From NCBI RefSeq assembly GCF_000341085.1, contig NZ_ANBA01000008.1, forward strand, positions 310,001 to 374,000: DNA of 64,000 nucleotides. The letters run 5' to 3'. Positions 1 through 7,337 of this stretch are shown in pieces. Positions within the stretch are counted from its first letter, which is position 1. Every line of letters starts with the position of its first letter. Made by a program: the position numbers and the translations under genes. Source of the stretch: Nocardiopsis ganjiahuensis DSM 45031 (GTDB lineage: Bacteria > Actinomycetota > Actinomycetes > Streptosporangiales > Streptosporangiaceae). The notes under the pieces are model-generated. The model did not search any database. It worked only from the letters and a program-made list of their open reading frames with translations, and was not told where the DNA came from.

Positions 1-75
1 GCCGCAGGCGGTGGCGGCCAGGGTGAGTGCGGCGCCGGCGGCGAGCACGCCCAGGGCGGTCTTGTTGGCGGTCAT
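1..75 (-). CDS. Lipoprotein N-terminus, probably a second substrate-binding protein (partial)
   Basis: Only the first 25 codons are inside the window; the gene runs off the left edge. The peptide is a classic lipoprotein signal: two early charged residues, a small/hydrophobic stretch and a cysteine in AATAC followed by Gly. The ATG is preceded by AGGAGAG at good spacing. It lies 100 nt downstream of the substrate-binding lipoprotein at 176-1132 on the same strand, and the two signal peptides share the LAATACG ending, so a tandem pair of periplasmic-binding lipoproteins is likely. The ligand cannot be told from what is present. Confidence 0.6.
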   Translation of the reverse strand, partial: MTANKTALGVLAAGAALTLAATACG

Positions 76-175
76 GTGTTCTCTCCTGGGGACGGACAGG
101 ATCGTCGGTTCGGGTGTGGGGCGGCGGGGCGCGGGGGCAACGGGGCGGGGGTGGCGCAGGGGGCGGGGGTGGGCC

Positions 176-1132
176 CTAGTGCAGGAGGGCGTCGAGGTCG
201 GGGGCCTCGTCCAGCAGGCCGTCGGTGACCATGAGTTCGGCGAGGACCTCCACGGACTCCTCGTTGATCTCCTCGGGGAAGCGCGGCAGGACCATCTGCT
301 CGATGAGGTCGGGGTCGATCTCGGTGTAGGTGGCCAGGATGCGGCGGACCTCGTCGGGGTTGTCCTCGGCGTAGGCCAGGGACTCGTGGAGCGCCTCGGT
401 GATGCCCTCGAAGAGTTCGGGGTCCTCGGCCAGGCGGTCCTCGGCGGTGAAGTAGGCGGCCACGGACAGGTCCGGGTGGGTGTCCACGAAGTTGGAGGCG
501 ATCTCGCGGTGTCCGGCCTCGCGGATGGTGGAGGCGAAGGGTTCCACGGCCCAGACGGCGTCGATCTGTCCGGTCTCCAGCGCGGCGGGCATGTCGGGGA
601 AGGGCAGTTCGACGAAGTCGACCTCGGCGGGGTCGCCGCCGGCCTCGCGTACGGACTCGCGGACGGTGGTGTCGCCGATGTTGTTGAGGTTGTTGGCGGC
701 CACGGTCAGGCCCTCCAGCTCGGCGGCGCTGGTGACGTCGCTGTCGGAGAGCACGAACACGCCGCCGAAGTCGGCTCCCTGTTCACCGGCGCTGGTGACG
801 CCGTTGGAGAGCGTGGTCAGGGGCAGGCCCTGTTCGCGGGCGACGACGAGGGAGACGACGTTGCTGAAGGCGAAGTCGAACTCTCCGCTGATCACCCCGG
901 GGACGATCGCGGCCCCGCCGGATCCGGACTCCAGCTGGAGGTCGATGCCGCGTTCACTGAAGAACCCCTGTTCGACGCCGAGGTAGACGGGGGCCACGTC
1001 CACGATCGGGATGACCCCGGCGGTGACGGTGGTCAGGCCGTCGGCGCCGTCGGCTTCGTCGGCCGGGGAGCCGCAGGCCGTGGCGGCGAGCAGCGCCGCT
1101 CCCGTGGTGAGGGCGGCCAGGGTCGGACGCAT
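176..1132 (-). CDS. ABC transporter substrate-binding lipoprotein, NMT1/SsuA-like
   Basis: A 318-residue extracytoplasmic binding protein that would deliver a small organic ligand (aliphatic sulfonate, nitrate or pyrimidine/thiamine-precursor type) to an ABC importer. A lipoprotein signal ends at Cys20 (LAATAC). The mature part has the NMT1/THI5-like fold signature: a start reading TAGVIPIVDVAPVYLG, then GVEQGFFSERGIDLQ, a LEGLTVAANNLNN segment and AVWAVEPF. The ATG at 1132 was preferred over an upstream in-frame ATG because the signal peptide begins here. No permease or ATPase gene lies to the right; these may follow the next gene off the left edge. Ligand identity is not determinable. Confidence 0.85.
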   Translation of the reverse strand: MRPTLAALTTGAALLAATACGSPADEADGADGLTTVTAGVIPIVDVAPVYLGVEQGFFSERGIDLQLESGSGGAAIVPGVISGEFDFAFSNVVSLVVAREQGLPLTTLSNGVTSAGEQGADFGGVFVLSDSDVTSAAELEGLTVAANNLNNIGDTTVRESVREAGGDPAEVDFVELPFPDMPAALETGQIDAVWAVEPFASTIREAGHREIASNFVDTHPDLSVAAYFTAEDRLAEDPELFEGITEALHESLAYAEDNPDEVRRILATYTEIDPDLIEQMVLPRFPEEINEESVEVLAELMVTDGLLDEAPDLDALLH

Positions 1133-1190
1133 CGCAACTCCAACTGGTGTGGGTGGGATGGGGGCGCAACCATCATTTTGTACGCTTAGC

Positions 1191-1202
1191 GAACATGTGT
1201 TC
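1191..1202. promoter_or_regulatory. Inverted repeat upstream of the substrate-binding protein gene
   Basis: The 12-mer GAACATGTGTTC has perfect 5-nt arms around a 2-nt centre, and another GAACAT follows at 1210-1215. On the minus strand it sits about 60 nt before the ATG and just upstream of a TACAAAAT stretch that could serve as -10, so a repressor site is plausible. The rest of 1203-1525 shows no gene or clear structure. Confidence 0.35.
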
Positions 1203-1525
1203 TGAAAGTGAACATAGGTGATCCGCATCACCGGGTCAAGGTGTGCTCCAGGCACATTTCGGATACGTGAACAGCGGAGGACGGGATGACCGTGCCTGTT
1301 CAGGGCGTTTCGCGGGCACCACGAAGCCCGCGGCCGAGGCGATGCCGGGGGCGCGGGACACGCGGCAAAGGGGCACGACGCTCAGGGGCGCGGAACAAAG
1401 GAACATGGGGCGCCCAGGGGACGCGAAGCGGAGGGACGCAGAATGCACGAGGGCGGGAGGCGCGGGGGCGCGGGCACCGGCGCTTGCACCAGCGCCTCGA
1501 CCGGCCCACAGGAACGCGAAGCAGG

Positions 1526-1544
1526 GTAGGGTAGCCTAACCAAA
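1526..1544. promoter_or_regulatory. Iron box (DmdR/IdeR-type operator)
   Basis: The 19-mer GTAGGGTAGCCTAACCAAA matches the actinobacterial iron-box consensus TTAGGTTAGSCTAACCTAA at 15 of 18 arm positions plus the centre. It lies directly before the sucrase/ferredoxin-like gene, 11 nt upstream of the first possible GTG, where a bound DmdR/IdeR repressor would block transcription in iron sufficiency. Confidence 0.75.
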
Positions 1545-1555
1545 TCGCCACGCGA

Positions 1556-2566
1556 GTGGGATGCCCTTCGACGGCGTCCTCGCGTGTGCCCGGCAGTGAG
1601 CACCACCTGATTGGACGCAGACCCGTGCGGCTTCCCACCGCCCCGGACGGACGCCGAGGCTGTTCCGCCCTGGCGCGCTACACCGACGAGCAGATCGCGG
1701 GCACCGCGGGCCTCACCACCGGATGGCTCCTGATCGAACACGACGGCCCCTGGCGCCATCCGGCCTTCACCAGCCCCGGCCTGGACCGGGCCGTCATCTC
1801 CCAGTTGGCCGAGCGCATCGCCGGGCACGCCCTCAAGCCGCAGCTCATCAAGCGCCCCGGCGCCGAGCGCTCCCGGCCCGGCGCTCCGCGGCGGGCCTAT
1901 CTCGTCCACACCAGCCGCACCCGCCCCTGGGCCCGCCGGGTGGACTTCCACGACCTGTCCGAACTCCTGGACATCGACGTCACCGCCGCGGAGCGCCCCG
2001 AACCGCCCGCCTTCGGCACCCCCGTGGACCACACCCTCTACCTGGTGTGCACACACGCCAAGAAGGACCCCTGCTGTGCGATGCTGGGCCGCCCGGTCGC
2101 CGCGGCCCTGGGCCGGGGGCGGGCCGAGGTCTGGGAGACCACCCACGTGGGCGGCGACCGCTTCGCCGCCAACCTGGTCGCCCTGCCCCAGGGCGTGTAC
2201 TTCGGCCGCCTGGACCCGGACTCGGCGGTACGCACCGTGGCCGCCTTCGAGCAGGGGACCGTCCTGCCCGAGAACTACCGGGGCCGCTGTACCGACTCCT
2301 CCCCCGCCCAGGCCGCGGAGGCCGCGCTGCGCACTCGTATCGGCGCCCCGGTGGGCGTCGACGCAATCACCCACCTGGCCGAGGAGGAGACCGTGGACGG
2401 GGTCCGCCTCACCCTGGGCCACGACGGCGGCCTCTACTCGGTGTCGGTGGAGACGGTGGAGGGCCAGGAGTGCCCCACCACGTGTTCGGCCCTGTCCCCC
2501 ACCCGCCCGGTGCACCACCGCGTCAGCGGGATTCGCGGGGGCCTGCACAGCGGGGCCGCGGTCTAG
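1556..2566 (+). CDS. Sucrase/ferredoxin-like (Suc_Fer) protein, iron-regulated
   Basis: A 336-residue member of the sucrase/ferredoxin-like family, a thioredoxin-fold [2Fe-2S]-type protein often linked in actinomycetes to siderophore iron handling, possibly as a ferric-siderophore reductase. Seen here: GCSALAR near residue 36, WLLIEHDGPW, the cysteine cluster C165-THAKKDPC-C174, THVGGDRFAANLVALP and two further C-terminal cysteines in ECPTTCS. Length is normal for the family. GTG at 1556 is used, but GTG at 1586 is equally possible since neither has a good ribosome binding site. The iron box at 1526-1544 argues for Fe-dependent repression. No siderophore synthesis or uptake gene is adjacent. 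The reductase role is inference. Confidence 0.85.
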   Translation: MGCPSTASSRVPGSEHHLIGRRPVRLPTAPDGRRGCSALARYTDEQIAGTAGLTTGWLLIEHDGPWRHPAFTSPGLDRAVISQLAERIAGHALKPQLIKRPGAERSRPGAPRRAYLVHTSRTRPWARRVDFHDLSELLDIDVTAAERPEPPAFGTPVDHTLYLVCTHAKKDPCCAMLGRPVAAALGRGRAEVWETTHVGGDRFAANLVALPQGVYFGRLDPDSAVRTVAAFEQGTVLPENYRGRCTDSSPAQAAEAALRTRIGAPVGVDAITHLAEEETVDGVRLTLGHDGGLYSVSVETVEGQECPTTCSALSPTRPVHHRVSGIRGGLHSGAAV

Positions 2567-2620
2567 GGCGTCTTCCGCGGGTGGTTCCGCGCTCGCGGCG
2601 GCAAGTGGCCTCACGAGTCG

Positions 2621-2653
2621 AGGGACCGGCCCTGTGGCGCGGGACCGGTCCCT
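2621..2653 (+). terminator. Hairpin terminator after the Suc_Fer gene
   Basis: AGGGACCGG (2621-2629) pairs perfectly with CCGGTCCCT (2645-2653), 55 nt after the stop codon. No U-tract, as usual in high-GC actinomycetes. Confidence 0.6.
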
Positions 2654-2690
2654 CGTCGTCCGTGCTGTCGGGGTGCCGGAGTGGGGGGTC

Positions 2691-2743
2691 GGGGCCCGGT
2701 CGGGGCGGTGCCGGATCCGGGGGGCACCGCCGGGCCGGGCCCC
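2691..2743 (-). terminator. Two-part hairpin after the AA10 gene
   Basis: GGGGCCCGG (2691-2699) pairs with CCGGGCCCC (2735-2743), and inside it CGGTGCC (2706-2712) pairs with GGCACCG (2723-2729). It lies about 50 nt beyond the stop of the minus-strand AA10 gene. Confidence 0.6.
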
Positions 2744-2792
2744 TCGGCGCCCCGGAACGCACGGACTCCGGTGGGGCTTCGGGGTGCGGGGA

Positions 2793-3458
2793 CTACTGGA
2801 AGACGACGTCGGAGCAGTTGTAGAAGGCCTCGGGGCTGTCGGAGCGCTCCCAGACCACGTAGACGATGTGCTGGCCCGAGCGCTCGGGCAGGTCCACGTC
2901 CCAGCGGTACTCGGCGCCCTCGACCCCGCCCTGGGTCAGCGGCGGGTCGGTGACCTCGCTGATGAGCTCCAGGTCGGACCAGTCCAGCGGGGAGTCGGGG
3001 GTCCAGCCCGCGTCGGTCACGTAGGTGAAGAAGGTGCCGGGGTGGTGGGCCCAGGCGTTGTGGTGGAACTCCACCGTCTGCCCCGAGGGCAGGGAGGTGG
3101 TGGGCCAGTCGTCGCGCACGGCGTTGAAGGCGGCGAAGTCGTCGGTGGGCCCGCACAGCTCGCCGTCGGCCACGACCTCCTGGTGGCGGCCGTCGGCGTC
3201 GCTGATCAGGTTGCCGAACCAGTTCCAGAAGGGGTAGCTGCCGCCCTCGTCCAGGGCGTCGGCGCAGGCGGGGTTGGTGGGCTCGACGTTGCCTCCGGCG
3301 CCGCCCTCGAGCCCGTCGACGTAGCAGGCGTAGGTGCGGCTGGCGGGGTAGGTGAAGGCGCCGTGGGCCTCGGCGGCCTCGGGTGCCAGGGTGAGCGAGA
3401 TTCCGCCGACGAGGGCCGCGGACGCGGTCAGGGCTCCGATTCTGGCGAGGGTTCGCAT
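2793..3458 (-). CDS. Secreted AA10 lytic polysaccharide monooxygenase (chitin/cellulose-active)
   Basis: A 221-residue copper enzyme that oxidatively cleaves crystalline chitin or cellulose outside the cell. A Sec signal peptide ends ...AEA so that the mature protein starts with His32 (HGAFTYPASR), the first histidine-brace ligand. The second comes from the HH pairs at 132-133 or 138-139 (FHHNAWAHHPGTF). The C-terminus FYNCSDVVF is typical of AA10. There is no added carbohydrate-binding module, so this is a single-domain form. AAAGGA precedes the ATG. A CelR/CebR-type operator lies 151 nt upstream (3609-3622), tying expression to cello-oligosaccharides. Chitin versus cellulose preference cannot be decided by eye. 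Confidence 0.93.
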   Translation of the reverse strand: MRTLARIGALTASAALVGGISLTLAPEAAEAHGAFTYPASRTYACYVDGLEGGAGGNVEPTNPACADALDEGGSYPFWNWFGNLISDADGRHQEVVADGELCGPTDDFAAFNAVRDDWPTTSLPSGQTVEFHHNAWAHHPGTFFTYVTDAGWTPDSPLDWSDLELISEVTDPPLTQGGVEGAEYRWDVDLPERSGQHIVYVVWERSDSPEAFYNCSDVVFQ

Positions 3459-3608
3459 GGGGTTCCTTTCGGGGTAGCGGGTCCGGCGGTGAGCGGGGGC
3501 GGGCCCGACGGACGGTCTCGGCAGGGTCGTCGGGGTCGGGGGCGGGTGTGCTCACCTCGGGTGGTGTGTCGTTCGGGTATCTGAGTACTATTCGGGCCCC
3601 ACAGGATT

Positions 3609-3622
3609 TGGGAGCGTTCCCA
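3609..3622. promoter_or_regulatory. CelR/CebR-type operator
   Basis: TGGGAGCGTTCCCA differs at one position from the palindrome TGGGAGCGCTCCCA bound by CelR of Thermobifida fusca and CebR of streptomycetes, LacI-family repressors released by cellobiose. It lies upstream of the AA10 gene. No CelR gene is in the window. The remaining sequence between 3459 and 3900 shows no gene. Confidence 0.75.
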
Positions 3623-3900
3623 TGGCGCTTACGGGGCAAGTTAACAGCACCGAAACAGCGCCACAACGGGGGTTGGGGCAGATTTTTCACCCAAAGACTC
3701 ACTGAGCACACGTTCAGTGACCGAACCGGAAGCCCGCGCGCCCACCCCGAACTGCACTGACACCGACTGATCACACCAATGGACACGAAGAGCGCGCCCG
3801 AGGCGTTCCTCGCGGGGAACCGGCCACGGCTGAGCGGCGGTGCGGAACGCCGACCGCGTCCACCGCCGCCCGCGCGCTCGACGCACGGAGCGCACGAACG

Positions 3901-3940
3901 ACGAGAGGGGGCGGGCCCGGCCGGGCCCGCCCCCTCTCGT
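3901..3940 (-). terminator. Perfect 40-nt palindrome, terminator of the kinase gene
   Basis: Positions 3901-3920 are the exact reverse complement of 3921-3940, with no loop by strict symmetry. The core is GGGCCCGGCCGGGCCC. It begins 17 nt after the stop of the minus-strand kinase gene. Confidence 0.7.
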
Positions 3941-3957
3941 TCACCGCGATCCTCCGC

Positions 3958-5787
3958 TCAGCCCCAGAAACCGAAGCTGTACAACAGGAAGTTCGTGGCG
4001 GCCACAGCACCCAGCGCCAGCACCGCACCGGTGACGAACGAGGTCCGCAGCGAACGCACCAGGTACTCCAGGGACACCAGGTTGTTGAGGATGAAGTAAC
4101 CCAGCATCATCGCGTGCCAGAACGAGTCCATACTCCACGGTTCGAAGTAGTAGGCCGTCCCCGTCCACACGTCGGTCTCGGTGGTGAACCACGACCACGC
4201 CAGCGCCGCACCGTACCCCAGCGGGATCTGAATCAGCGGAATGATCATCAGCGGCAACAGCTTGGCGAAACTCCACAGACCCGGCTGATCGGCCCGGCGC
4301 GCCTCGGACTGGGCCCGCCGCGCGGCCTCCTGCTCGGCGCGCACCCGCTCGCGGTGGGCGCGCTCGGCCTCCTGGCGGCGCCGCTGCTCCTCCTGCTGCA
4401 CCTGAGCCCTGCGCTGCTGCTCCTGCTGCTGGCGCTGCTGCTCCATCTTCCGCTGGCGCTGCTCCTCGGCGCGCCGGTACTGCTCCTGCTGCTGCTGACG
4501 GGGGTCGGCCTGCTGGTCCCGGCGCCCGCCGTACAGGTCGGCGTAGGGGTCGTCGTCGACCGGACCGCCCTGCCCCTGCCCGAACTGCTGGGTGGGCTGG
4601 TACGCGGTCGGCGGAGCCTGCCCCGGCTGACCGGGGGCCTGCGTACCCGACGGGAACTGGGCCGTCGGCTGGTAGGGGGCGCCCTGCTGCTGGCCGCCCA
4701 GCACCGAGGTCGCACCGCCGGCCGGGTCCTGTGTGCCGTAACCGCCCGACGGCGCCACCTGCGTGGACCGGTCGTCGCCGAAGGCACCCGCGGCCGCGGC
4801 TCCGGCCGCGGCACCCGCCGCGCCGCCCAGCGCCGCCGCGCCACCCGCACCGAGCACCTCGGTGCGCTGGTGGCCACCGGTCGCACCGGGGTCGCCCGCC
4901 GAGGTCGCCAGCGCCTTGTTGACCTTGGCCACCTGCTCCTGCACACCCATCATCACCGCGGGAGGCAGCCAGGAGGACCCCGCGTGCACGTCACCCAGGT
5001 AGTCCAGGATCTCACCCGGCCCCGGCCGGCCCTGCGCGTCCTTGGACAGACAGGCCGCGACCAGGTGGCGCAGCGACTCCGGAACCCCGGACAGGTCCGG
5101 CTCCCGGCTGATGATGCGCATGACCATCGTGGGCATGTTGCCCTCACCGAAGGGACCGGTCCCCGCGGCCGCGAACGCCAGCACCGCACCGTAGGCGAAC
5201 AGGTCGCTGGCGGGCGTGAGCTCGGTGCCCTGCACCTGCTCGGGGCTCATGAACCCCGGCGTGCCGATCACCGACTGCGTCGCCGCCGTACCGTCGGTGG
5301 CCCGCGCGATACCGAAGTCGATCACCCGCGGCCCGTCCTCGGACAGCAGCACGTTGCCCGGCTTGAGGTCGCGGTGGATCAGCCCCACCCGGTGGATCTC
5401 GCCCAGCGCCTCGGCCAGACCGGCCGCCAGCACCCGCACGCTCGCCTCCGGCAGCGGCCCGTGGGCCTGCACCGCCTCGTCCAACGGCAGCGAGGGAACG
5501 TAGGAGGTGACCAGCCAGGGCACCTCGTCGTCGGGCCCGGCGTCGATGACCGGGGCGGTGAACGCCCCGCTGACCTGCCGGGCCGCGTTGACCTCACGGG
5601 CGAACCGCTGCCGGAACGAGGGATCGGTGGCCAAATGCGGGTGGATGCGCTTGATCGCGACCGCGCGGCCACCGGCCGAGCGCCCGAAGAACACCTGACC
5701 CATACCACCGGCGCCCAAACGCCCGATCAGCCGATACCGACCGACCCGCTCCGGATCAGTGCTCTCTAGCGGCCCCAACGTCCTCAA
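3958..5787 (-). CDS. Hanks-type Ser/Thr protein kinase with Q/R-rich coiled coil and C-terminal membrane domain
   Basis: A 609-residue protein kinase. The catalytic domain spans about 15-275: glycine loop LGAGGMG (24-30), Lys46, catalytic HRDLKPGN with Asp140, DFG at 157-159 and activation loop IGTPGFMSPEQ. An Ala/Gly-rich segment, a low-complexity Gln/Pro linker and a strongly charged Gln/Arg/Glu stretch of about 100 residues (likely coiled coil) follow. The last 110 residues hold about three hydrophobic segments, then a short tail. Most actinobacterial PknB-type kinases have one TM and an extracellular sensor; here the sensor is replaced by a multi-TM tail, so it may sense within the membrane. 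A GGGGCCC/GGGCCCC hairpin (5819-5839) lies just upstream. Targets are unknown. Confidence 0.88.
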   Translation of the reverse strand: MRTLGPLESTDPERVGRYRLIGRLGAGGMGQVFFGRSAGGRAVAIKRIHPHLATDPSFRQRFAREVNAARQVSGAFTAPVIDAGPDDEVPWLVTSYVPSLPLDEAVQAHGPLPEASVRVLAAGLAEALGEIHRVGLIHRDLKPGNVLLSEDGPRVIDFGIARATDGTAATQSVIGTPGFMSPEQVQGTELTPASDLFAYGAVLAFAAAGTGPFGEGNMPTMVMRIISREPDLSGVPESLRHLVAACLSKDAQGRPGPGEILDYLGDVHAGSSWLPPAVMMGVQEQVAKVNKALATSAGDPGATGGHQRTEVLGAGGAAALGGAAGAAAGAAAAGAFGDDRSTQVAPSGGYGTQDPAGGATSVLGGQQQGAPYQPTAQFPSGTQAPGQPGQAPPTAYQPTQQFGQGQGGPVDDDPYADLYGGRRDQQADPRQQQQEQYRRAEEQRQRKMEQQRQQQEQQRRAQVQQEEQRRRQEAERAHRERVRAEQEAARRAQSEARRADQPGLWSFAKLLPLMIIPLIQIPLGYGAALAWSWFTTETDVWTGTAYYFEPWSMDSFWHAMMLGYFILNNLVSLEYLVRSLRTSFVTGAVLALGAVAATNFLLYSFGFWG

Positions 5788-6065
5788 CCTCCGGCTCTGC
5801 GGCGTCTTCCTACCGAACGGGGCCCCAGTCTAGGGCCCCGGTTACCCGTACGGACCATCGTGAGCACGTGTGCTCCGCGCCGGTGCGCCGGGGTTCACGC
5901 GAAGGCGGCGGAGGGTCCCGGAAGACGGAGGGCGTGAGCACACAACGCCCGGCCCCGGGCGCGAAGTTCCCACCTGGCCACAGACGGCCAACCCGCGGCC
6001 ACGAACAGGCAGGAGGGGAAGGCACCCCTAGGGTCGAAAGCGTCACCGAGAGGAACCCGAAAGCC

Positions 6066-7319
6066 ATGCCGATTCTCGACACGCTCCGCATCGACACCCA
6101 ACTGCGCGTCGCCCACGGCGTGTCGTGGCTGACCGCGCAGAGCGGCGACCACCCCAGCCGCCTCCTGCACTGGCCCTGGAGGGAGAACCCCTACCCCACC
6201 TACCGGCGACTGCGCGAACAGGGCCCGCTGGTCTCCAGCAGGCTCCCCTTCCGAGCAGCCACCACCCACGCCGCCGTCGGCCGCATCCTCCGCTCGCGCG
6301 ACTTCGTCTCCGAACCCCCCGAGGGCGTCGTGCGGGCCGACCAGTTCGACGTCGTCGAACTCTCCTTCCTCCAGATGGACCCGCCCGACCACACCCGGCT
6401 GCGCACACTCGCCCGGCCCGCCTTCAGCCCGCGCCGTATGGCCGCGTACCGCACCGAGATCGAGAAGATCACCACCGAACTCCTCGACGCGGCCCTGGCC
6501 CGCGACGGGTTCGACCTGATGCGCGACTTCGCCCAACCCCTGCCCATCACCGTCATCAGCCGCCTGCTGGGCGTCCCCGAACGCGACAACGCCGACTTCG
6601 TCCGCATCGGCTACGTGATCGGCGGCGCACTGGACGGCGCCACTTCGGCGCGTCACCTGCGGCAGATCCAGGAGGCGACGGCAGAATTGGACCAGTTGTT
6701 CATGCGTTTGATGGCCGAACGCCGCACCGACCCGCGCGAGGACGTGGTCTCCGCCCTGGTCGCCAGGTCGGACGCCGGAGAGCTGACCGCGGCCGAGCTC
6801 GGTTCGATGTGCCGCCTGCTACTGATCGCCGGGTTCGAGACCACGGTGAACCTGATCGGGAACGGAGTGATGGCCCTGCTGCGCCACCGGGAACAGTGGG
6901 ACCGGCTGGTCGCCGACCCCGCACTGGTCACCGGAGCGGTGGAGGAGGTCCTGCGCTACGACTCACCGGTCCAGCTCACCGGACGCTGGACCGCCCGGGA
7001 CACCGAGGTGGAGGGGGTCGAGGTCAAGGCCGGCCAGCAGGTCATGTGCCTGATCGGATCGGCCAACCGGGACCCCGCCCACTTCGAGGACCCCGACCGG
7101 TTCGACATCACCCGAACCGACGCCGGCGAACACCTGTCCTTCTCCGGCGGCGCCCACTACTGCCTGGGGGCACCGCTGGCCAGGCTGGAAGGGGAGATCG
7201 CGCTGCGGGCCCTGGCACAACGGGCCCCCGAACTGCGCGCCACGGCGATGCCCACCCGGCGCGGCACCATGACGGTGCGGTCCCTGTCCGAGTTCCCGGT
7301 CTCCGCCGGGCACAGGTAG
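6066..7319 (+). CDS. Cytochrome P450
   Basis: A 417-residue soluble bacterial P450 (CYP107/105-like by general appearance) that would hydroxylate or epoxidise a small lipophilic substrate using electrons from ferredoxin. The oxygen-binding I-helix reads LLIAGFETTVN (about 250-260), and the heme-thiolate loop is FSGGAHYCLGAPLARLE with Cys366. FLQMDPPDHTRLR and EEVLRYDSPVQ are standard P450 segments. The ATG at 6066, with GAGAGGAAC upstream, fits the family's N-terminus (DHPSRLLHWPWRENPYPTYRRLRE) better than the in-frame starts further left. No ferredoxin gene is adjacent. The xylanase begins 18 nt downstream, so the two may share a transcript although no functional link is evident. Confidence 0.93.
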   Translation: MPILDTLRIDTQLRVAHGVSWLTAQSGDHPSRLLHWPWRENPYPTYRRLREQGPLVSSRLPFRAATTHAAVGRILRSRDFVSEPPEGVVRADQFDVVELSFLQMDPPDHTRLRTLARPAFSPRRMAAYRTEIEKITTELLDAALARDGFDLMRDFAQPLPITVISRLLGVPERDNADFVRIGYVIGGALDGATSARHLRQIQEATAELDQLFMRLMAERRTDPREDVVSALVARSDAGELTAAELGSMCRLLLIAGFETTVNLIGNGVMALLRHREQWDRLVADPALVTGAVEEVLRYDSPVQLTGRWTARDTEVEGVEVKAGQQVMCLIGSANRDPAHFEDPDRFDITRTDAGEHLSFSGGAHYCLGAPLARLEGEIALRALAQRAPELRATAMPTRRGTMTVRSLSEFPVSAGHR

Positions 7320-7337
7320 AGGGCGGGGGCCGACAGG

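Noticed and set aside
3779..4099. Plus-strand frame beginning MDTKSAPEAFL
   Set aside because: It runs through the terminator palindrome and antisense to the kinase 3' end; composition is non-coding.
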